In this document: in pieces, positions 1 to 8,000 of the stretch
Position numbering within the stretch: position 1 is the stretch's first letter
Layout of the letters: every line of letters starts with the position of its first letter
Assembly: GCA_017469785.1 (NCBI GenBank)
Contig: JAFUFU010000025.1
Span: 1-64,000, forward strand
Reading direction: 5' to 3'
Length of the DNA stretch: 64,000 nt
Origin: Treponema sp.
GTDB lineage: Bacteria; Spirochaetota; Spirochaetia; Treponematales; Treponemataceae
Position numbers and translations under genes: made by a program
The notes under the pieces: model-generated
Database searches by the model: none
What the model saw: only the letters and a program-made list of their open reading frames with translations
Told to the model about the DNA's origin: nothing

Positions 1-128
1 AGTCGCAGATTCGCAGATTCGCAGATTCGCAGATTCGCAGATTCGCAGATTCGCAGATTCGCAGATTCGCAGATTCGCAGATTCGCAGATTCGCAGATTC
101 GCAGATTCGCAGATTCGCAGATTCCTGA
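1..128. repeat. 8-bp tandem repeat
   Basis: The unit attcgcag is repeated 14 times without change from 9 to 120, with a degenerate copy on each side. The tract runs off the left edge, so its full length is unknown. It is not coding and has no spacers. Such a tract is prone to copy-number change by slippage. Confidence 0.95.
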
Positions 129-192
129 ACTCTGCCCTGACCTGCTTAACACAATCTAAATTTTCAAATACATTCCGATTTTCTCAAAAATT

Positions 193-245
193 GCCCTTGC
201 CGGTGTACACTTCATTGACCGTACTGCCAGCAAGGGCTTTTTGTT
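193..245 (+). terminator. Rho-independent terminator of a gene left of the window
   Basis: GCCCTTGC (193-200) pairs with GCAAGGGC (230-237) and is followed by TTTTTGTTT. The 29-nt loop is long, but stem and T-tract are clear. It separates the tandem repeat from the first gene. Confidence 0.6.
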
Positions 246-276
246 TATATGTACGAAAAAACAACGGGAGGCAATT

Positions 277-471
277 ATGCACACAATTCTCGTAATCGGC
301 GGAGTAATTCTTGCGCTCATAGCCCTAGTTTTTGTGATGAAAGCGTTGAACTGGATTTCTGACAAATGGTTTCATCTGGAAATCTTTACCTGGAAAGCTA
401 AAAGAGGACTTAAAATCGCTCTTATTCTTATAGCTGTGATTCTAGTACTAATTTTGGCTCTTGCCAAATAA
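277..471 (+). CDS. small two-helix membrane protein, unknown
   Basis: A 64-aa protein starting at the ATG behind GGGAGG (about 268-273); an upstream TTG in frame at 241 is less likely. Two hydrophobic helices, about residues 3-24 and 46-63, flank a short polar stretch rich in Trp, Lys and Phe, so both ends probably lie on the same side of the membrane. It sits 24 nt before the secreted-protein gene at 496 and probably shares its transcript. I recognise no family. Confidence 0.6.
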   Translation: MHTILVIGGVILALIALVFVMKALNWISDKWFHLEIFTWKAKRGLKIALILIAVILVLILALAK

Positions 472-495
472 AAAAAGTTTCAAATGGAGGTAAAA

Positions 496-2526
496 ATGAA
501 ACGAATAAAAAACATTGTTGCGGGTTTTGCCGCATTGGTTCTGGGAATATCGTTCGCATTTGCGGACAAAGCCCAGTATGACAAACTTCTTGCAGAAGCG
601 AAGCAGTATGAATCACAGGGTAAATGGTGCTCTGCACTTGGTACTTACTGGGATGCGATTGGCTCAAATCTTGGAGATGCTCAAGAAGCTGAAGAAAGAT
701 ATAACAGCATTCTAGAAGGTTTTATAGTAGAAAGAGAATTGGAATATTTTAGAGCCAACGATCACAAGGTTGAATACATACAGGCTAGTGGTTATAGTGG
801 AAATCCAGGTCCGGGACAGTATGATGAGTTTTCCCGTTATGACGGCTGGATTGAGCTGTGCAAAGATTTCGAAATCTACTGGAACGAACACCCTGCCGAT
901 ATACTCACAAGCGAATTCAGCATAAAAAAAGGTGATTTGGACATGAAAACACGCACAGCAACTTATGATTTTAGCGTTAACTTTTCTTTTAGTCCAAAAT
1001 TTGACGTAATTTCACAAGTAATCATAAAGGGGCTTTATAACCGCTATGATTATAAAACATGGACAGATATTCCTTATGCATGGCCGGCAGTATCAATGTT
1101 TAAGGATTCAAAAACAATTCCTGTTGTGAAATTTATTGATGTTCAAGGTTATGATAAGCCTGATGTCGGTACATGGTATGCATCTGTTAATAACTTGGTA
1201 GATTTTAGTCTTATAGCAAAAAGAGGCTCACTATATTTCAATCCAAGAAACAGAGAAGGTGGATTCCCACATCCTTTTGCAAAAATTTTTCTTCCTGGTA
1301 GAACAACTGGATATTCTGTTGCGGCATGGAATAACCTTGCTGCAATAAATAGAGACGGTGGTTCAAATTTGTATGTACAATTCAGAATAGAAGATGACAG
1401 CGGAAAAACCATTGCATCAAGCAATAAACCTGTTCAAGTAATTGTTTCAAATAAGTTTTCTTATTCAGGTAGTGAGTATTCCGTTAAAACAATTACAGGA
1501 ACTTTCTCACTCTCTGGAATTTCGACTTCTGATATAAAGAAACTGGATTCAGGCAACTGGAAAGGAATCATTGACTCACTTACACTTACTCCTAGAACCG
1601 TAAGTGCTATATTAAAATCCGATTATGTAGGAGAATGGGATTATTTTACTAATGTGAAATATAAAGATGCTGGTTCTTCTATTGATTTTCTGAACAAAGG
1701 AAAAACTGATTTTGCAACTGTTGATGTATTGAACCAGAACAAAAAAGCAACGGAAGAGTCGGATGCTGCAAAAAACAAGGCGTCTTATGTACAAATTTAT
1801 TTTGACAGTCGGAAGCTGAATTTCGATAACTCAGACGGTTTTAAATACCGTATAAAATTGGACACGAAAACTCTTCGTTGCACAAGACGAGACGGTAAAT
1901 ATGTTATAGTTCAAAACTCAGAAAATGCTCCAATTTTAGGAACGGTTGACGATTTGTTAGTTCATCTGAATGATATGGATTCAAAAGATGCAAAATGGAA
2001 ATTTAATAGCAACGAAAGCGGATATGTATACAGGTATCTTGCTGAATCAGAAGTAATCCAGAAAAAGCAGGAATATCTCAGTCAGTATAAAAAAGCAGAT
2101 GCTGAAGGGAAAAAAGCTGTTTATAATGATGTTTTTAAGTGGGAAACTAATAGACACGAGAATCACGAGAAAGAAATCGTCCTTGAACTTTTTAAATATA
2201 TATCCGCATTGCAGGAAGAACTACATGCCAACATCAACGATTTAACGCTTGAGGAAAAAAAAGGTGTAGTAACGGTAAAAGCCGTGTCAGGAGAATTTGA
2301 ATCAAAAGGCTTGAAGAAAAAAGACGTGATTACCCAAATGAGCTTAAAAGAATTTGACGGCATAACAAGAACGGTCACAGCCAGCGAACTGTCAAAAATC
2401 CCAGGACAGTCTACGCTCATATTTACCGTACAGCGTGGTAGTGGAAAAAAGGCGCAGAAGCTTACCATTGAAGTTCCTGTAGAATGGAACGGCCGATTTG
2501 ATGAGAATAGGTATGGGTGGTACTAA
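496..2526 (+). CDS. secreted protein with C-terminal PDZ-like region
   Basis: A 676-aa protein. GGAGG at 487-491 places the start at ATG 496; the ATG at 484 overlaps the ribosome site. The N-terminus is a classical signal peptide (KR, hydrophobic core, AFA cleavage site near residue 22), so it is exported. The region after it is a short repeat-like helical segment (Tyr-rich, TPR-like). The middle is beta-rich without recognised motifs. About residues 580-670 (EEKKGVVTVKAV... LKKKDVITQM... STLIFTVQRGSG) read like a PDZ domain: a glycine-led strand, a KxxDVI strand and a closing FTVQR strand. No HExxH or GxSxG is visible, so a protease role is not supported. Periplasmic or surface scaffold is a guess. 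Confidence 0.6.
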   Translation: MKRIKNIVAGFAALVLGISFAFADKAQYDKLLAEAKQYESQGKWCSALGTYWDAIGSNLGDAQEAEERYNSILEGFIVERELEYFRANDHKVEYIQASGYSGNPGPGQYDEFSRYDGWIELCKDFEIYWNEHPADILTSEFSIKKGDLDMKTRTATYDFSVNFSFSPKFDVISQVIIKGLYNRYDYKTWTDIPYAWPAVSMFKDSKTIPVVKFIDVQGYDKPDVGTWYASVNNLVDFSLIAKRGSLYFNPRNREGGFPHPFAKIFLPGRTTGYSVAAWNNLAAINRDGGSNLYVQFRIEDDSGKTIASSNKPVQVIVSNKFSYSGSEYSVKTITGTFSLSGISTSDIKKLDSGNWKGIIDSLTLTPRTVSAILKSDYVGEWDYFTNVKYKDAGSSIDFLNKGKTDFATVDVLNQNKKATEESDAAKNKASYVQIYFDSRKLNFDNSDGFKYRIKLDTKTLRCTRRDGKYVIVQNSENAPILGTVDDLLVHLNDMDSKDAKWKFNSNESGYVYRYLAESEVIQKKQEYLSQYKKADAEGKKAVYNDVFKWETNRHENHEKEIVLELFKYISALQEELHANINDLTLEEKKGVVTVKAVSGEFESKGLKKKDVITQMSLKEFDGITRTVTASELSKIPGQSTLIFTVQRGSGKKAQKLTIEVPVEWNGRFDENRYGWY

Positions 2527-2598
2527 ACAGAATGCTGCTCCATGTCGCACTGTACGGCATGGGGGCACTACAGCTTTGAAAATTAAGGAGTGATATTC

Positions 2599-2964
2599 AT
2601 GGGAAAAAAGGCTCATTCTTATGCAGAGTTAGCGACTCTTATAAAGCAAGGTTGTGATACTTTTGCTGAAATAAGAACAAATGGCGTTTTTGTCCTTTTC
2701 CACAAATTGCAGATTGACAACAATGGAAACATACACGGTGAATGTTATTATCCCGATGGAAATTTGAGCGGAAATCGAAACAATCCGCCAAATAGAATGG
2801 ACTTCGTTTGCTCGTTTACAAAACCAAATAGCAACTCTCAAATTTCATCACTATCAGGAAATCCAAATACTGCATTTGGAGCGACCTATTTTGAAGAATA
2901 CAAAATGGGACAAACAGTTACCTACTCTGGTAGCAACTATAACTATTCTGTTGTCATAAAATAA
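2599..2964 (+). CDS. hypothetical protein, Asn/Ser-rich
   Basis: A 121-aa protein behind AAGGAG (2585-2590), which favours ATG 2599 over the in-frame GTG at 2590. It has no signal peptide and no membrane helix. The N-terminal third (SYAELATLIKQGCDTFAEI) is helical; the rest is rich in Asn, Gly, Ser and aromatic residues and probably beta. It ends just before a strong terminator and may be cotranscribed with the secreted protein 72 nt upstream. I do not recognise the family. Confidence 0.5.
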   Translation: MGKKAHSYAELATLIKQGCDTFAEIRTNGVFVLFHKLQIDNNGNIHGECYYPDGNLSGNRNNPPNRMDFVCSFTKPNSNSQISSLSGNPNTAFGATYFEEYKMGQTVTYSGSNYNYSVVIK

Positions 2965-2991
2965 GACACAAAAAAAGATTCCATTCTCCGT

Positions 2992-3024
2992 AAAGCCGTA
3001 TCAGCGTATGTTGATACGGCTTTT
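2992..3024 (+). terminator. Rho-independent terminator
   Basis: AAAGCCGTATCA pairs with TGATACGGCTTT around a short loop and is followed by T-rich sequence. The stem is symmetric enough to act on both strands. Confidence 0.85.
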
Positions 3025-3037
3025 GTGTTTATAAGCC

Positions 3038-3146
3038 AAGCGTTAAGGATTGTAGGGGCGGCGTCAGCCGTTGCCGTAGGCAATGGAGCGCGATAGCACG
3101 GAACCCCGAAAAGCCTGACCCGAACGAAGAGAGGGGAACGCCCTTT
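3038..3146 (+). repeat. left element of PFOR-fragment cassette, copy 1
   Basis: It begins AAGCGTTAAGGATTGTAG and ends GGGGAACGCCCTT directly before the ATG of the PFOR fragment. It is a chain of small hairpins: TTGCC-GTA-GGCAA (3071-3083), a GCGCGATAGCAC-like stem, then AAGCCTGACCCG...GGGG. Copies at 14351 and 27261 share the same blocks but have different stems. A partial version at about 30080-30175 abuts the WYL gene. Confidence 0.85.
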
Positions 3147-3722
3147 ATGGTATTCGATACAGAGATGTACGCTAGGAAGCTTGCTTCCAGAAATACAGGT
3201 GGACAGGCATCAAAGGCTTCTAACATCGGTGAAGTCTGTCAGTTCGCAGCAGCTGGTAAAGAGATGGGCAAAAAGTCACTCTCTGAAATCGCTATGAGCT
3301 ACGGCTACGTATACGTTGGACAGATTGCTCTCGGTGCTAACCCGGCTCAGGCTCTCAAAGTCATCCAGGAAGCAGAGGCTTACAATGGCCCGTCACTCAT
3401 CATCGGATACGCTCCATGTGAACTTCATGGCGTTAAGGGCGGCATGAACCACTGTCAGGACGAGATGAAGGCTGCTGTTAAGGCTGGTTACTGGAACCTC
3501 TTCAGCTTCAACCCGGCTCTCAAGGCAGAAGGCAAGAATCCGTTCACCCTCACTTCAAAAGAAGGCGACGGAAGCTACCAGGCATTCCTCAACAACGAGA
3601 CACGATACTCTGCTCTTACACGCAAGTTCCCGGAGCGCGCGAAGGTTCTCTTCGACCGCAACGAACAGGCTGCTAAGGACAGATTTGTTCACTTGCAGAA
3701 GTTGGTGGAGTTGTATAAATAA
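3147..3722 (+). pseudogene. C-terminal fragment of pyruvate:ferredoxin oxidoreductase, copy 1
   Basis: A 191-aa open frame matching only the last ~190 of ~1,180 residues of PFOR (NifJ): NTGGQASK, MSYGYVYVGQIALGAN, EAEAYNGPSLIIGYAPC, NPALKAEGKNPFTL and RFVHLQKLVELYK. The domains for thiamine pyrophosphate, pyruvate and Fe-S clusters are absent, so it cannot be an oxidoreductase. Where PFORs read DTEVYSNTGGQ, this reads DTEMY-ARKLASR-NTGGQ: an in-frame insert built on the palindrome GGAAGC-TT-GCTTCC (3175-3188). The same insert occurs in the two other copies. Codon use is GC-rich and regular, unlike the AT-rich accessory genes nearby. This is the least damaged copy; the frame has an ATG but no good ribosome site. 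An intact parent gene probably lies elsewhere in the genome. Confidence 0.9.
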
Positions 3723-3773
3723 GCAACTAGATTGTAGGGTGACGGTGATTGCCCGACAATGACAGAAAAAGTG

Positions 3774-3819
3774 AACGCCCTCTGCGAGGAGATTTTTCCT
3801 TGCTGGGGGCGTTTTTTTG
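3774..3819 (+). terminator. terminator carried with PFOR fragment, copy 1
   Basis: AACGCCC pairs with GGGCGTT and is followed by T7; the inner part holds AGGA/TCCT. The same design recurs at 15199-15241 and 31739-31782, and in altered form at 28432-28479, so it travels with the cassette. Confidence 0.85.
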
Positions 3820-3822
3820 TGT

Positions 3823-3880
3823 CTTTAACTTTTGTTAAATATCTAATAGAATAATTTAGCAGTTCTTTAACTATTGTTAA
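3823..3880. promoter_or_regulatory. paired dyad sites upstream of AAA ATPase
   Basis: Two near-identical 16-mers, CTTTAACTTTTGTTAA (3823-3838) and CTTTAACTATTGTTAA (3865-3880), are 42 nt apart, about four helical turns. The first extends to the perfect inverted repeat TTTAAC-TTTT-GTTAAA. They precede the start at 3896 by 16-73 nt, so they are good candidates for operator sites of an unknown regulator. Confidence 0.5.
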
Positions 3881-3895
3881 CTAGGATATTTACAG

Positions 3896-5173
3896 ATGGC
3901 AAAACTACGTGTAAAAAACTTCGGACCAATAAAAGATGGATTCTCGGAAAATGATGGATTTATGGAAATTACACCTGTCACTGTAATTTGCGGAAATCAG
4001 GCGACAGGAAAAAGCACGATTGCGAAATTATATTCAACACTGACATGGCTTGAAAAATCTTATGTAAAATCTTCATTAGGGAAAAAAACGATTCCATATA
4101 CAGATTTTGTTTCTTACTGTGCTGAGCAACGCTTGCAAGAATATTTTACAGATTCAACAGAAATACAATATATTGGTGAAACTATTGTTTTTACTTATAA
4201 GAATAATGCTTTTTCCCAAGAATTAGTAAAAGATTTTGATATAGCGATAAAAAATTACAATCGCCCGAAAATTATGTATGTGCCCGCAGAACGAAATTTG
4301 CTTGCTGCCATAGACTCTGCTGAGAATATAAAAAATCTCCCATTGATGCTGTCTGTTTTGTTAGAAGAATACAATAAAGCAAGAAAAAATTCCGAAACAA
4401 AAATTTTTACACTTCCTATTTCAAATATAAAACTTGTTTATGATTCACACGCTCTTTCAACCAAGGTTTTAACGGATAATGGTGAAATTGATATATTGAA
4501 TTCTTCGAGTGGAATTCAGTCTGTTGCGCCGCTTTCTCTTGTTACAAGATTTCTTACAGAATCAGTTAGAGCAGATTTTCTTGAAAATTTGAAAGGTCTA
4601 AGTGTAAATGAGAGAAATCAAATAAAAGACTGGCTTTCACAGAATTATGAGAATCAAGAAGCAGCTGGAATAACATTGAATCTTTTTGACCAGTTGTTAT
4701 ACGGACAGAAAATTAGCGATAGTCTTAAGAAAGAAATATCAATGTTGTTACATTTCTTCTTTAATACTCGTTTTATCAACATAGTGGAAGAACCCGAGCA
4801 AAATCTTTATCCCGAATCTCAGGGCAAAGTATTGTATGAACTTTTGGAATGCTTGAACACAAATGGGCATAATCAGTTGATTATTACAACGCATAGCCCT
4901 TACATGCTTTCTTATTTAACTCAGAGCGCAAAAGCTGATGAACTGCTCAAAAAGGGAGTTCCTGCGGAGCGAATAGAAAAAATCGTGCCTGTGAAATCTG
5001 CGGTTGCTAGTGAAAAAATTTCGATTTATGAGACAAAAGAAGATGGTTCAATAAAACTTCTCAAACCGTATGAAAATCTCCCTTCTGATGAGAATTTGCT
5101 GAATGCAGCTTTAGCGGATGGAAATGAAAGATTTTCTAAATTGCTTGATTTGGAGGTGGCCTTTTGCAAGTAG
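3896..5173 (+). CDS. AAA family ATPase (AAA_15/OLD-like)
   Basis: A 425-aa cytoplasmic ABC-fold ATPase. Walker A is GNQATGKST (residues 33-41), the signature-like segment is SSSGIQS, Walker B is INIVEEPEQNLYP (around residue 295) and the H-loop region is TTHSPYML. This layout, with EEPE...LYP and THSP, is that of AAA_15/OLD-type ATPases found in retron-, PARIS- and Septu-like defence modules. AGGA at about 3882-3885 serves the ATG. Its last 10 nt overlap the next gene, a small nuclease-like protein, which implies translational coupling and joint function. The coiled-coil insert is short. Defence against phage or plasmids is inferred from architecture, not shown. Confidence 0.8.
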   Translation: MAKLRVKNFGPIKDGFSENDGFMEITPVTVICGNQATGKSTIAKLYSTLTWLEKSYVKSSLGKKTIPYTDFVSYCAEQRLQEYFTDSTEIQYIGETIVFTYKNNAFSQELVKDFDIAIKNYNRPKIMYVPAERNLLAAIDSAENIKNLPLMLSVLLEEYNKARKNSETKIFTLPISNIKLVYDSHALSTKVLTDNGEIDILNSSSGIQSVAPLSLVTRFLTESVRADFLENLKGLSVNERNQIKDWLSQNYENQEAAGITLNLFDQLLYGQKISDSLKKEISMLLHFFFNTRFINIVEEPEQNLYPESQGKVLYELLECLNTNGHNQLIITTHSPYMLSYLTQSAKADELLKKGVPAERIEKIVPVKSAVASEKISIYETKEDGSIKLLKPYENLPSDENLLNAALADGNERFSKLLDLEVAFCK

Positions 5174-5652
5174 ATTTTTTTAAATTTTCCGAAGATGTAA
5201 AACCTGTAAAAGAGTTCGGGCTTGTCGATGCACCTCCAGCAGAAATTAATTATGATGAAAATCAAAAAGATTCGTGGAATGCTATTGTAGAATGTAATAA
5301 TCGTGAAAATTATCATTTTGCTCCTCTCGATAAAAAATTGAAGATTATGGAATCTTTCAATAAGGAAGAGTCTATTTGTGAGTGTTTGTTGCATACTGAA
5401 AAATCGATTTGCTTTGTTGAACTTAAAGAGCGTAAAAAGCAGCATACGCAAAAGGCGATAGAACAGTTAGAAAATACAATCAGATTGTTTAAGCAGAATC
5501 ATAATATTGATGATTTTACTTTCAAGTACGCGTATATTTGTAACAGGAAACGTCCCTTTTATAATGAACTGAAGAATTCAGTTTGTAATGATTTTACGAT
5601 AAAGAATGGTGTTGCGCTGCATGTCGGAATTACGATTGGGGAGTTGGAATAA
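5164..5652 (+). CDS. putative PD-(D/E)XK-like nuclease partner of the ATPase
   Basis: A 162-aa protein starting at TTG 5164 behind GGAGGTGG, inside the end of the ATPase gene. Residues about 70-90 hold a glutamate, a hydrophobic strand and FVELKER, fitting the E...(D/E)xK core of the PD-(D/E)XK nuclease fold; a helix with QLENTIRLFKQ follows. There is no TOPRIM signature. ATPase-plus-small-nuclease pairs are a common defence design, in which the ATPase senses and the nuclease acts. The nuclease call rests on one motif and is tentative. The frame is complete and is closed by a strong terminator 26 nt on. Confidence 0.5.
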   Translation: MQVDFFKFSEDVKPVKEFGLVDAPPAEINYDENQKDSWNAIVECNNRENYHFAPLDKKLKIMESFNKEESICECLLHTEKSICFVELKERKKQHTQKAIEQLENTIRLFKQNHNIDDFTFKYAYICNRKRPFYNELKNSVCNDFTIKNGVALHVGITIGELE

Positions 5653-5677
5653 ATAGGCAAACTCTAGCATAAATACG

Positions 5678-5710
5678 AACGGCACTGTCTTTTGGGCAGT
5701 GCCGTTTTTA
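5678..5710 (+). terminator. Rho-independent terminator
   Basis: AACGGCACTG (5678-5687) pairs with CAGTGCCGTT (5697-5706), followed by TTTTATCTTT. It isolates the ATPase/nuclease pair from the HXS operon. Confidence 0.9.
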
Positions 5711-5735
5711 TCTTTAAATATCATAAAAATGCTGC

Positions 5736-5747
5736 TATAATTTTTGT
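5736..5747 (+). promoter_or_regulatory. -10 box, probably leaderless start of HXS operon
   Basis: TATAAT at 5736-5741 lies 6 nt before ATG 5748 and no Shine-Dalgarno sequence is present. Transcription from this box would start at or next to the ATG. No convincing -35 is visible. Confidence 0.55.
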
Positions 5748-6755
5748 ATGTTTAGCGGAGATTTAAAGAACATCCTTTTCATATTTTTGCTAACGTTTGT
5801 TTCTCCAATATTTGCAACAGAAAATATTCCTACATGGATGCATGACAAAAATGCTGTTTATCCCTCAAGTGAATATATTTCTGCACTTGGGTTTGGAAAA
5901 TCAAAAAAACTTGCGAAAGAAAATGCAATTTCCGAAATAAGCCGATATTTGAAAACTGAAATAAAAACAACAGTACAGGCAGAGTCAAAAGCAGATTCAT
6001 ATAACGGAAAAACAAATTATTCGCAAAAACTTGAAGAAAATGTGACAATATCTTCTTCAACAACTTTGAGCGGGTTTGAATATACAAATCCTTGTTATTC
6101 TAAAAAAGAAAAAACTTGGTATTGCGTGGCCTATATAAACAGAGAAGATGCTTGGAACCAATATTTACCAGAAATTGAAAATGAGAAATCTGTTTTTTAT
6201 AGTTTTTATGACAAGGCGCTATCTGAAAAAGAGCCTATTTTTAAATGCAAATTCTACAAATTGGCAGAAGAGCCTGCGGAAAATCTATTAGCAGCTCTTG
6301 ATTATGCACGATTATTGCAACCAAAAAACGGTGAACTCTATGCTGCGGAACGCAAAACCGTGATAGAACTTCCTAGCCTGATTGAAAGCGAAAAGATAAA
6401 ATGTTCTGTTTTCTTAGATATAAAAGGTGATTATGGAAATATATTTGCTTCTGCAATTTCCAAAATCCTAGCTGAAAATGGTTTTATAATATCTGATGAT
6501 AAGAATAAATCGAATTATATAGCTAATATTGATGTAGAAAATAACTCTATAGGTGAAAATCCTCTTTCAATTATTCCTTCAATTGATTTCAAACTTTATG
6601 GAAAATATAAGGCTGTTTATTCACTAAATGACAGACTCGAAAATAAAACCGTAGCTTATGAATTGGAAAAAGCTCAAAAAAAGGCTTATCCTAAACTTGC
6701 AGAGAAATTTTGTGAAAAACTATCTACGGATTTAGCGGAGATTTTAGGAAAATAA
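5748..6755 (+). CDS. exported LPP20-like protein
   Basis: A 335-aa protein with a signal peptide (hydrophobic residues about 8-22, cleavage near PIFA-TE). Residues about 28-150 match the LPP20 pattern: W near the mature N-terminus, YISALGFGKSKKLAKENAISEISRYL, then a cysteine pair around YTNPCY...WYCVAYI. LPP20-fold proteins are periplasmic or lipid-anchored; this one lacks a lipobox. The C-terminal part resembles the beta/alpha fold of outer-membrane assembly factors but has no clear motif. It is the first gene of a tight eight-gene run ending at 13440 and joins the next gene with no gap (stop 6753-6755, start 6756). Confidence 0.65.
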   Translation: MFSGDLKNILFIFLLTFVSPIFATENIPTWMHDKNAVYPSSEYISALGFGKSKKLAKENAISEISRYLKTEIKTTVQAESKADSYNGKTNYSQKLEENVTISSSTTLSGFEYTNPCYSKKEKTWYCVAYINREDAWNQYLPEIENEKSVFYSFYDKALSEKEPIFKCKFYKLAEEPAENLLAALDYARLLQPKNGELYAAERKTVIELPSLIESEKIKCSVFLDIKGDYGNIFASAISKILAENGFIISDDKNKSNYIANIDVENNSIGENPLSIIPSIDFKLYGKYKAVYSLNDRLENKTVAYELEKAQKKAYPKLAEKFCEKLSTDLAEILGK

Positions 6756-8000
6756 ATGATCATGAAAAAATTGATAGATAAAAATTTTAAGATTATTCTC
6801 GGTTTGTGTGTTATTTTACAAAGTTGTGCTTCTGTTAAGAATGTTCCTAAAAATTCAGAAAATGTAGAATCTCTGAGCAATTCGGGCAGCTTAGTTCAGG
6901 TTGTTTCTCCTGCGCTAGAAAATATAACTGGAACTGAAGAAATTTGGTTGGGCGGACAGATACAAGATAAATTAAAATCAAATTTGCAAGAGTATCTTGG
7001 AATGAGAATTGTTGTTGATTCAAAATCGGAAGTAGCCTTGAAAAAACTGCAACGGGAATCTGAAGATGAGGGGCGAAATGAAGAAACTGCTATTGAACTT
7101 GGAAAAATTTCGACAGCTAAGTTTGCACTATTCTCAAAAATTAGAAAAACAAACAATGGGTATATAATCAGCACTGATTTTACAGACCTTGCGACTGGTG
7201 AACAAAAGGCAAGTGTAACATCGAAGGAATATACAAAAACTGAATATCTTTATGAAAACACTGGAGCGATTGATGAGATTACTCTTGCACTTGCTGATAA
7301 ACTGGGGATAAGACTAAGTAATAAACAAAGGCAATTACTAACATCAATTGAAGATGATATCAATTATGAGCCATATTTTTCTAATAATGAAATCTATGTG
7401 AAAGGTGGCACTTTCTTTATTGGAACAAAAGAGTTCACTGTTAATGATTTTTTCATTGCAAAAACCGAAGCTTCCGATGATGTAGGATTTCCGATTGTAA
7501 ACAAAACTTGGTTTGAAGTTATTCAATATTGCAACGAATTAAGTAAGAAAGAAAAATTCGAATCCGTATATGAAATATCTAAAAATGGAAAAAAGGTAAA
7601 AGCTGATTTTTCAAAAAACGGTTATCGACTTCCGACGAGAGAAGAATGGTATTGGGCAGCAACTGGTGCAGAAAAACGTGATGTATTTGGGACAAACTCA
7701 AATTTAGATTCTATTGTATGGTATATCGAAAATTCTAATGAAAAAATTCACAGAATTGCTCAAAAATCTGCAAATTCTATTGGTATTTACGACATATTTG
7801 GTAATGTAGCCGAATGGTGTTGGAACAGTGCAGAGGATGATTATCGCATAGTTTGTGGTGGCTTTTATGGAAGCTCTGAAAAATATGTGACCCCAGAAAA
7901 GTTTTACTCTAAACATAAAAGAGATTTTGGTGAGAATTATATAGGCTTTAGATTAGTACGAACTTGTATGAATAATAAATCTCAGGAGAAATCAAAATGA
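6756..8000 (+). CDS. lipoprotein with CsgG-like and formylglycine-generating-enzyme-like domains
   Basis: A 414-aa protein with lipobox LQSC (Cys 24), so it is a lipoprotein. Residues about 45-190 resemble CsgG/FlgO-type domains (LVQVVSPALENI..., TAKFALFSKI, TDLATGE). Residues about 215-405 are a sulfatase-modifying-factor (FGE/SUMF1) fold: GGTFFIGTKEFTVNDFFIAKTE, YRLPTREEWYWAATG, GIYDIFGNVAEWCWN and IGFRLVRT. True FGE enzymes use two cysteines; only WCWN is seen, so binding rather than catalysis is possible. The gene directly follows the LPP20 gene and overlaps the first HXS peptide gene at ATGA. AGGA about 8 nt upstream supports this start. Confidence 0.75.
   Translation: MIMKKLIDKNFKIILGLCVILQSCASVKNVPKNSENVESLSNSGSLVQVVSPALENITGTEEIWLGGQIQDKLKSNLQEYLGMRIVVDSKSEVALKKLQRESEDEGRNEETAIELGKISTAKFALFSKIRKTNNGYIISTDFTDLATGEQKASVTSKEYTKTEYLYENTGAIDEITLALADKLGIRLSNKQRQLLTSIEDDINYEPYFSNNEIYVKGGTFFIGTKEFTVNDFFIAKTEASDDVGFPIVNKTWFEVIQYCNELSKKEKFESVYEISKNGKKVKADFSKNGYRLPTREEWYWAATGAEKRDVFGTNSNLDSIVWYIENSNEKIHRIAQKSANSIGIYDIFGNVAEWCWNSAEDDYRIVCGGFYGSSEKYVTPEKFYSKHKRDFGENYIGFRLVRTCMNNKSQEKSK

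Noticed and set aside
1..128. CRISPR array
   Set aside because: The unit is 8 bp and contiguous, without spacers. No cas genes occur in the window.
3147..3722. Functional PFOR subunit
   Set aside because: Only the C-terminal ~190 residues are present, with an insert at the cofactor segment and no ribosome site; two sister copies are wrecked.
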